5,776 bases of DNA, taken from NCBI GenBank assembly GCA_011682565.1, contig JAACEJ010000272.1, positions 1 to 5,776 on the forward strand, read 5' to 3'. This document shows positions 1 through 4,983 of this stretch, one piece after another. Both the position numbers and the translations under genes were made by a program. The notes beneath the pieces are model-generated. The model did not search any database. It was given only the letters and a program-made list of their open reading frames with translations, and was not told the origin of the DNA. The DNA is from Actinomycetota bacterium. GTDB taxonomy: Bacteria > Zhuqueibacterota > Zhuqueibacteria > Residuimicrobiales > Krinioviventaceae. Position 1 is the stretch's first letter, and each line of letters opens with the position of its first letter.

Positions 1-1
1 C

Positions 2-175
2 TCGAAGTCCTCGGCGGCTTCTCCGATGCCGCTCGATATCCGTCCCGCAGAGAACGTGCTGGATTTCGACTTGCGGATCACGCCGCAAGGCAATCACAAT
101 CCCGGCGCCGAGGCAGGCATAGAAGACCCCGGCGAGGCTACCGCACAATCGGATGAATCTGCCCGAAGGAATTGA
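2..175 (+). CDS. Possible 3' end of an unrelated, GC-rich hypothetical gene (partial)
   Basis: Frame 2 is open from the left edge to a TGA at 173-175 and gives about 57 residues, including an internal stretch MPLDIRPAENVLDFDLRI followed by an acidic, Gly/Pro-rich tail. By eye, G and C are favoured at third codon positions, as in real coding sequence of a GC-rich genome, and base composition here is about 63% GC, higher than in the rest of the window. I do not recognise the protein. It does not resemble a TIM-barrel segment and reads in a different frame from the next gene, which it overlaps at its 3' end. It may be the tail of a neighbouring gene, or foreign sequence joined by cloning or assembly. 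The other two forward frames in this stretch give Arg/Ser-rich, non-protein-like translations. Confidence 0.35.
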   Translation, partial: SKSSAASPMPLDIRPAENVLDFDLRITPQGNHNPGAEAGIEDPGEATAQSDESARRN

Positions 176-1286
176 ATATTATGGCCCGCTGGCAACAGAC
201 CTGTTTGTCGGCATGGTGCAGGGCATGGCTGCAGCAAATGCGCCGGGCGGCCTGCATCTTCTCACCGAACATTCGTACAGCATGACCAGCGTATTGGGAT
301 TGCTTCATTATTCGCAAAAATTGCAAAGCGATATTCTAAAAGCTTTGGATGATTCCTCCGCTCAATATTGGAACAAAAAATGTTCCATTGCCCTGGGTGG
401 CTGGCCGTTAGGTTTTTATCGTAAAATCGAGGATGAGAATGGCCATTTTCTCGGATATAGCGGGCATAAAGAAATATTCGGCGATCAGGTCGTTGGCTCT
501 TATGCCGACAAAAGCAGCCGCTTCTCTCCACAGAAATTTCGTAATCAATACGCCGGCATGCTGCTTGGCAGCAAATACTATTGCTGGATATATGGTCACG
601 GCGCGACGTGGTGGCATTTCAGCAAGGCCGATGTGAAAAAATACGGCAACGTCGGCAATTCAGCCTTGCCGGTGGACGAACAACTGAACGCGTTCAAAGA
701 TGTCATTCGTCATAAATGGATGGGTACACCCCGAATGAGAAAACTGGCGCTCATGGTCAGGGAAAACAAAAAGCAGGATTTTATGAATCTTATGGGCTTT
801 GTTAAAACTTTTCAAGTCATTGGCCCGTTTGGATGTCAAACCTGCAACAATTTCACACAGAAATTTCCGCCGGAAAAAGAAATAAACTTCGCCGATCAAT
901 ACAAAGCCGAGACGGGTACAGTAGAATGGCAAAAGTACAGCGTTGATCCGGAAACGGGTTATCTGGACTTTGTCAAATACCTCAACCCCAAAGATTGGGT
1001 TTGTGCTTACGCTTTCTGCAAGGTAACCAGCCCCAGCGCTGTCGACGCACAGATTCGCTTGGGAACCAATGATACCGGTACACTATGGTTCAATGGTAAA
1101 AAAATACTTGCGAAAAATACGGAACGCGCCGCCATGCCGGATGCAGATATTTTACCTGTGCATCTCACGCAGGGCGAAAACACGATTCTGGTCAAAGTGT
1201 GCAATACCGAACTGAATTGGGGGTTATATCTGCGAATTACGGACGAGGATGGAAATCCATTGCAAGGGCTCACGTATTGGCCATAA
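153..1286 (+). CDS. 5'-truncated secreted-type glycosidase-like protein with C-terminal beta-sandwich module
   Basis: The readable part is 377 residues. Residues 4 to about 200 look like the C-terminal half of a TIM-barrel glycoside-hydrolase-like domain: PEGIEYYGP near the start, an LLTEHSY segment at 36-42 and an aromatic YGHGATWW motif at 147-154. Residues about 221-375 form a separate beta-rich module that begins VIGPFG, contains IRLGTNDTGTLWFNGKKIL (301-319) and ILVKVCNTELNWGLYLRI (345-362), and ends DGNPLQGL. Such galactose-binding-like or PA14-like modules often end large secreted enzymes in Planctomycetota and related phyla (family recollection). The ATG at 153 is only the first Met after an in-frame stop at 120-122. 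It has no Shine-Dalgarno site and no signal peptide, and the homology-like text starts almost at once, so the true N-terminal half is probably missing. No catalytic residues can be assigned. Activity and substrate are unknown; a glycoside hydrolase role is an inference. Confidence 0.6.
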   Translation: MNLPEGIEYYGPLATDLFVGMVQGMAAANAPGGLHLLTEHSYSMTSVLGLLHYSQKLQSDILKALDDSSAQYWNKKCSIALGGWPLGFYRKIEDENGHFLGYSGHKEIFGDQVVGSYADKSSRFSPQKFRNQYAGMLLGSKYYCWIYGHGATWWHFSKADVKKYGNVGNSALPVDEQLNAFKDVIRHKWMGTPRMRKLALMVRENKKQDFMNLMGFVKTFQVIGPFGCQTCNNFTQKFPPEKEINFADQYKAETGTVEWQKYSVDPETGYLDFVKYLNPKDWVCAYAFCKVTSPSAVDAQIRLGTNDTGTLWFNGKKILAKNTERAAMPDADILPVHLTQGENTILVKVCNTELNWGLYLRITDEDGNPLQGLTYWP

Positions 1287-1390
1287 TATAATAACCGATC
1301 ACAGGGATTGTTGGTTTTGGCATAATAAATTAGATTCCATGCGATAGACTTGTCCAAATTATCGACCAAACATGGAGAATTAGACATTCC

Positions 1391-1479
1391 TGTCTTTCTG
1401 CAAGTATCTTGTTGGTTAGGCGATTAAATAAAAAATTCCAATCACAGGGTCTTCCCGACAAGATTCTTTCTGAATGACG
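1391..1479. repeat. Intergenic inverted-repeat element, copy A
   Basis: Arm 1 (1391-1415) begins TGTCTTTCTGCAAGTATCTT. Arm 2 (1455-1479) is its imperfect reverse complement: 19 of 25 positions pair Watson-Crick and two more could form G-U pairs in RNA. About 39 AT-rich bases separate the arms. A second copy lies at 3070-3159. The copies match exactly for the first ten bases, for ATCTTGTTG and ATTAAAT further in, and for CTGAATGAC near the end; overall identity is roughly two thirds by eye. Both copies lack arm pairing at the same two positions, which argues for descent from one ancestral element. The arms recall the GTCATTC...AAGAATCTTG type of dispersed repeat I remember from some FCB-group genomes. 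It could be a MITE-like relic, a REP-like palindrome or a structured leader. Confidence 0.65.
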
Positions 1480-1517
1480 CGCTGGACTTTATAACATCCC
1501 TGTCAATATTTGAATGT

Positions 1518-1548
1518 TTGAAATTCCTTTACCATTTCTTTATGTAAT
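1518..1548 (+). promoter_or_regulatory. Possible sigma70-type promoter for the epimerase gene
   Basis: TTGAAA at 1518-1523 and TGTAAT at 1543-1548 are separated by 19 bases and each differs from the consensus at one position. The 19-base spacing is long, the region is AT-rich so chance matches are expected, and if the host is a Bacteroidota member its promoters would follow another consensus. This is weak, position-based support only. Confidence 0.2.
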
Positions 1549-1610
1549 ATTCCAAAGACAGCAAATTTGAGCTAATAAAATAATCGTTGCAGCCCGCTGC
1601 ACAGCAAACC

Positions 1611-1614
1611 GAGG
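1611..1614 (+). promoter_or_regulatory. Ribosome binding site GAGG for the GTG start
   Basis: GAGG lies nine bases before the GTG at 1624. It decides the start: in-frame stops at 1573 and 1576 exclude a longer protein, and the first in-frame ATG, at 1699, would remove 25 residues. Confidence 0.6.
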
Positions 1615-1623
1615 TCATCTACT

Positions 1624-3006
1624 GTGAATAATCTTTCTGCCATACCCTCTAATCCCCAAGCCTCAGATTTGAAAGAACTCGTCACTTATTATAAGCGTAT
1701 GCTAAAAACGATAATGCAAGTCATTGTTGCGCGCTACAAAAAGAAGCCCAATTATCCGTGGATCGATACCAAGATCGATTTGCTCAGGGGAACGGATTTC
1801 GCTCAGGATGATCCGCTGCGCGGACCACAAATGATTTACGGCTGGATTCAGGGACGGGCGTTGGAAGCGTTGGTTGAGCACATTTTATGGATGCGTCGAA
1901 AGAGTGCGGATGATGAAACAGATTCTCTTTGCAATCACATGCAGCAAATCATCATAGAGCTTTTGCAGCAATTGCAAACAACTCGCCGAAAGAACAACGG
2001 CCATCTTTTTTTTTCCATGACAGTCGACGGTGCCCCTGTAGCTTTGACCAAGTCGGGTAATATCCGCAAAATCGAATTAACGCAAGCATCACCCTTTAAT
2101 TATTCCGATCTTTTTGCTGCAAAAGGCATGTACGCCGCGACTCGTTTTCTGGAAAATAGTGAACTGCTAAACCAAGCAAAAAGCTACTGTCTGGCAGTGG
2201 ATGACGCTTTATGGCACGATAACTTTGCCTCGGACCAGCAGCAATTTCATTCGCAAAATAAAGCACCGCAAGAAAAACAGGGCAGGCCGTTCGGGCCATA
2301 TATGATTCAAATCGGAACCGCCGCTCTTCTTGCCGAACATGAACAGGACAATGATGCCGTTGAAATGGGTCTGCGGCTCATCGAATATATTTTGCAAAAT
2401 CATGTCAACCTGAATAACCGCTGGCCGGAATTACAAGACTACGACCTATGCGAACAAATCGACGATGCAAGCAGCCCCTTTCAGACGAACGGACGCGTCC
2501 TCTCCTGTCCGGGCCACGCTCTGGAATTTGTCGGTCTTGCTTTAAAATTCACAAACATCGTCAAAAAGCGCAATCTGGCGGCTCCACAGCAAAAGCAAAC
2601 CATTGAGCGGATCGAATCTCTGATGCCTGCGCTGTTGCAACAAAATTTCCGCAACGGCTTTAATCCCGCGGGAGGTATTTTTGAATCTGTGGATTTATTA
2701 GCTCGAAAGCCGATCAATTCCAACATGCCGTGGTGGAGTTTGCCGGAAACGATGCGTGCAGCACTCGCCTGCCACAAAATTGCAAGCACGGATAAAGAAA
2801 AACAACTTTGCCTGGACATCTTTGCCGCCTGTCATAATGCTTTTGTCGAACATTACGTCAGACCCGAACTACACGGTATGGCCTATCAAACTCTGGATCG
2901 TTTCGGAAAGCCGGTTGACGCTATTCCCGCTACACCGGATGCTGATCCCGGGTATCACACGGGGTTAAGCATGATCGATTGTCTGGAGTATTTGAGTAAG
3001 GTATGA
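1624..3006 (+). CDS. AGE-superfamily sugar epimerase/isomerase (N-acylglucosamine 2-epimerase-like)
   Basis: This 460-residue protein starts at GTG and has no signal peptide, so it should be cytoplasmic. It has the helix-rich pattern of the (alpha/alpha)6-barrel AGE family, whose members epimerise or isomerise free sugars (GlcNAc/ManNAc, cellobiose C2, mannose/fructose). Landmarks in order are GPQMIYGWIQGRALEAL (67-83), GHLFFSMTVDGAPV (126-139), the family-like CPGHALEF (295-302) with His298 and Glu301, PWWSLPETMRAAL (369-381) with Glu375, and DPGYHTGLSMIDCLEYL (441-457) with His445. Known AGE enzymes use two histidines for proton transfer (family knowledge); His298 and His445 are the natural candidates here. 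The protein is longer than the usual 390-420 residues, mainly through a longer N-terminus and inserts. A run of nine T (2006-2014) lies inside the gene, but the frame on both sides reads as family-like. The exact substrate cannot be read from sequence. Neighbours suggest it handles sugars released by secreted enzymes. Confidence 0.85.
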   Translation: MNNLSAIPSNPQASDLKELVTYYKRMLKTIMQVIVARYKKKPNYPWIDTKIDLLRGTDFAQDDPLRGPQMIYGWIQGRALEALVEHILWMRRKSADDETDSLCNHMQQIIIELLQQLQTTRRKNNGHLFFSMTVDGAPVALTKSGNIRKIELTQASPFNYSDLFAAKGMYAATRFLENSELLNQAKSYCLAVDDALWHDNFASDQQQFHSQNKAPQEKQGRPFGPYMIQIGTAALLAEHEQDNDAVEMGLRLIEYILQNHVNLNNRWPELQDYDLCEQIDDASSPFQTNGRVLSCPGHALEFVGLALKFTNIVKKRNLAAPQQKQTIERIESLMPALLQQNFRNGFNPAGGIFESVDLLARKPINSNMPWWSLPETMRAALACHKIASTDKEKQLCLDIFAACHNAFVEHYVRPELHGMAYQTLDRFGKPVDAIPATPDADPGYHTGLSMIDCLEYLSKV

Positions 3007-3069
3007 GTTGAAAGCTAAAAAGCATGATTGCTAATTTGTGTTAAATTATTTCTATAAAATTTTCTCTCA

Positions 3070-3159
3070 TGTCTTTCTGTAAGAATCTTGTTGACCTTGC
3101 AATTAAATCAAGGAAACGCCATTTACAAGTTGCCCCTGCAAAATTTCTGCTGAATGACA
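3070..3159. repeat. Intergenic inverted-repeat element, copy B
   Basis: This is the diverged sister of the element at 1391-1479. Arm 1 (3070-3094) begins TGTCTTTCTGTAAGAATCTT. Arm 2 (3135-3159) ends CTGAATGACA. About 16 of 25 arm positions pair Watson-Crick, with three more possible G-U pairs in RNA, so this copy is more decayed than copy A. It has the same orientation and nearly the same length as copy A, and like it lies upstream of a gene. No ORF and no obvious target-site duplication were seen. Confidence 0.6.
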
Positions 3160-3176
3160 CGCCGTGTGCACTACCA

Positions 3177-3206
3177 TTGAGACAGTTTATTTAAAGCGAA
3201 TATGAC
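3177..3206 (+). promoter_or_regulatory. Possible sigma70-type promoter for the propeller gene
   Basis: TTGAGA (3177-3182) and TATGAC (3201-3206) are 18 bases apart, with five and four of six consensus matches. The candidate sits just after repeat copy B. Support is weak, as the tract is AT-rich and the host's sigma factor is unknown. Confidence 0.18.
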
Positions 3207-3269
3207 AAATTCTTTAAATCCATTTTCAGGGCCTGTCACAGCAGTTTTACAAATTACCTCATGTCAGAT

Positions 3270-3275
3270 AAGGAA
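3270..3275 (+). promoter_or_regulatory. Ribosome binding site AAGGAA for the propeller gene
   Basis: AAGGAA ends five bases before the ATG at 3281, a usual spacing. It supports this start, which also gives the expected basic N-terminus followed by a hydrophobic signal segment. Confidence 0.6.
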
Positions 3276-3280
3276 GCAAG

Positions 3281-4918
3281 ATGGTAAGAGTAGTTAGAAG
3301 AAATAAGGTCAAGTCGAATTACTATGTTAGCTTGCTGGCATTAATTTCTCAGGTTTTTTTGTCGTTTTCATGTGGTGTTGCCGGCGAAAATGGTTTGAGC
3401 AATGTCCGTAGCAGTAGTGTTATTAGAGACAGCAAAGCACCAGCGGCCATCGATGACTTGACTGCTATGAATCCTTTTGAAAATTCTATAGAGCTTGAAC
3501 GGACTGCTCCTGAAACCACATATTACTTTGCCATCAAGACTGATGACGAGGCACCAAATATTTCAAATCTGTCAAACGTTGTTGCGGAAACCACCAACAC
3601 TTCTGCCTTTTCTTATGTGATGGGGACGGAACATTTTGATCAGTCAAACATCCCCCAACCTGCTCAATGGGAATCATATATAGATCCCAATACAGGGATT
3701 TCTATTCGCAGGATTACGGATATTCACAAAGACTATCCGCAAATACCGGCGCAATACGGGGCCACCATAGATTACCCGCGAAAATCCCGTTCCAGTTCCG
3801 ATGGACGTTATGTGCTGGTTTATACAGCAGACACAGGTAGTAACCGTTATAAAATAGTTGACTTGCAGACACATACAATAGGCGATGCCCCTCATATTTC
3901 CTCCTCAATCTATGATCGAAATGGTGGGCAGGATGCTCAACCGGAATATCGGTGGGATTATACGGGAAAGCATCCTAATAGGATGATATATTATCGTTAT
4001 GGATGGGAATTTTATTATGGAGAAGTGGATTATCCTGATGGGCAGGCGAACAGTCCGACCTATAATATTTTGATACATAATTTCAGGAATGATACAGCTA
4101 TATTTGGCAAAAGTGCGGCAGGCATTCAAAATGTTTATACCGATACCGAAGGAGATTCAGATGGAGAGAGCAGGTATTGGTGCTGGCAGGTTAGGTTATC
4201 AAGTGGCGGACGCAGGTGGGTCATCGTCTATGACAAAAAAACTGATAAAATAACAGGAAAATTGGAAAATAATAACGAAAGCATTAATTTCACTGACATG
4301 GCTCCGGATGGCAGCAAGGCATTTGTGTCCTATAATTATGTTGATACAAAGGCTTTTGATCTGGATATGACAAATCCGATAAATATCTGTGCCGGATCGG
4401 CTCATAGTGGATGGGCTTTTAACCTTGACGGGATAGCTGAATTTGTTCAAATAAACAATTGCGGAGGAGACTATGTACGTTTTAAAAACGTGATCACCGG
4501 TCATACAGATTACTTGCCTTTTCATCAATGTTACTTTGCAAATGCATCAAATGGCTATCTTTGGAATAGTTGTTCAACCTCCGAGTATCTGGGGCATCAT
4601 ATAGCCCGTGTTTATCCCAATATAAGGGGATGGGCTATTTTCAGCATTTATGATGAGGCAAACAATTATTGGGGTTCTAACCAGATAATTGCTGTGGAGT
4701 TAAAAAACGCCACCGATAATCCCAGAGTATGGCGTATCGCCTCAACTCAAAATTTTCGAGGGGTGAATCCTCCTGGTCCTGGTGGTTCCACTGCGCCGGA
4801 GATAGCCTTGAGCAAAGATGGAACAAAGATATATTTTGGTAGTAACTGGCGTGGGACGGATAATTTTGAGGTATCTGAAGCCACGCTTCCTAATAACTGG
4901 TGGTTGGATCTGCAGTAA
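3281..4918 (+). CDS. Secreted or lipid-anchored beta-propeller protein with a degenerate fibronectin III remnant
   Basis: The protein has 545 residues. Residues 1-11 are basic and 14-30 hydrophobic, and Cys31 in LSFSCG could be a lipoprotein cysteine, although the lipobox is poor; plain secretion is the alternative. Residues about 50-105 are the two ends of a fibronectin type III domain (KAPAAIDDLTA, then TTYYFAIKTDDEAPN and LSNVVAETT) with the middle missing. Residues about 115-545 read as a six- or seven-bladed propeller. Blade-like strands include SSSDGRYVLVYTA (171-183), RMIYYRYGWEFYYGEVD (234-250), APDGSKAFVSYN (341-352), AHSGWAFNLDGIAEF (374-388), GWAIFSIYDE (450-459) and LSKDGTKIYFGSNW (510-523). 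Similar folds occur in PL22, PL24 and PL25 polysaccharide lyases and in PD40-type proteins. The His residues in AHSGW and PFHQC are possible functional sites, but no lyase family can be assigned. Composition is more AT-rich than in the epimerase gene by eye. A polysaccharide lyase or glycan-binding role is an inference from fold and neighbours. Confidence 0.6.
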   Translation: MVRVVRRNKVKSNYYVSLLALISQVFLSFSCGVAGENGLSNVRSSSVIRDSKAPAAIDDLTAMNPFENSIELERTAPETTYYFAIKTDDEAPNISNLSNVVAETTNTSAFSYVMGTEHFDQSNIPQPAQWESYIDPNTGISIRRITDIHKDYPQIPAQYGATIDYPRKSRSSSDGRYVLVYTADTGSNRYKIVDLQTHTIGDAPHISSSIYDRNGGQDAQPEYRWDYTGKHPNRMIYYRYGWEFYYGEVDYPDGQANSPTYNILIHNFRNDTAIFGKSAAGIQNVYTDTEGDSDGESRYWCWQVRLSSGGRRWVIVYDKKTDKITGKLENNNESINFTDMAPDGSKAFVSYNYVDTKAFDLDMTNPINICAGSAHSGWAFNLDGIAEFVQINNCGGDYVRFKNVITGHTDYLPFHQCYFANASNGYLWNSCSTSEYLGHHIARVYPNIRGWAIFSIYDEANNYWGSNQIIAVELKNATDNPRVWRIASTQNFRGVNPPGPGGSTAPEIALSKDGTKIYFGSNWRGTDNFEVSEATLPNNWWLDLQ

Positions 4919-4933
4919 AGAGTTTCTAACTCT
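4919..4933 (+). other. Small perfect hairpin directly after the propeller stop codon
   Basis: AGAGTT-TCT-AACTCT forms a six-base stem with a three-base loop starting at the first base after TAA. No T-run follows and the stem is short and AU-rich, so it is a poor intrinsic terminator. It could protect the end of an mRNA or be chance. Confidence 0.3.
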
Positions 4934-4970
4934 GATCGTCAATTACAAGTTGTCAGTTCATCTTTACTTT

Positions 4971-4975
4971 AGGAG
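4971..4975 (+). promoter_or_regulatory. Ribosome binding site AGGAG for the hydrolase gene
   Basis: AGGAG lies eight bases before the ATG at 4984 and is the strongest Shine-Dalgarno match in the window. It fixes the start of the last gene, which then has a textbook signal peptide. Confidence 0.75.
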
Positions 4976-4983
4976 ATTATAAT

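Larger units (their letters stand above)
1287..1623. other. Intergenic spacer with repeat copy A and an AT-rich leader
   Basis: This gap of 337 bases holds no convincing ORF. It contains a diverged inverted-repeat element (1391-1479), a possible promoter downstream of it and the ribosome binding site of the epimerase gene. The 9-mer ATCACAGGG occurs twice, at 1298-1306 and 1441-1449, the second inside the element. I see no strong hairpin with a T-run after the upstream stop codon, so no intrinsic terminator is called. Confidence 0.7.
3007..3280. other. Intergenic spacer with repeat copy B
   Basis: This gap of 274 bases holds no gene. It contains the second diverged inverted-repeat element (3070-3159), a weak promoter candidate and the ribosome binding site of the propeller gene. 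Beyond the element, both spacers contain a loosely similar AAATTC...CATTT tract at a comparable distance (about 1521 and 3207), so the shared ancestry may extend past the arms. No clear terminator follows the epimerase stop codon. Confidence 0.7.

Noticed and set aside
1007..1387. Reverse-strand ORF of 126 codons spanning the end of the first gene and part of the spacer
   Set aside because: Most of it is antisense to the beta-sandwich module, the composition is not protein-like, and no Shine-Dalgarno site was evident.
1298..1449. Direct repeat ATCACAGGG (1298-1306 and 1441-1449) as a target-site duplication
   Set aside because: The second copy is inside the inverted-repeat element and not at its edge, so it does not flank it; likely chance.
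3023..3034. Terminator hairpin after the epimerase gene (AGCA-TGAT-TGCT)
   Set aside because: A four-base AU-rich stem without a following T-run is too weak to call.
1391..3159. CRISPR-like array
   Set aside because: Only two diverged copies, about 1.6 kb apart with a gene between them; no regular spacers.
3261..3287. Eight-codon reading frame (MSDKEARW) overlapping the propeller start
   Set aside because: It contains that gene's ribosome site and has no Shine-Dalgarno of its own; a leader peptide role has no further support.
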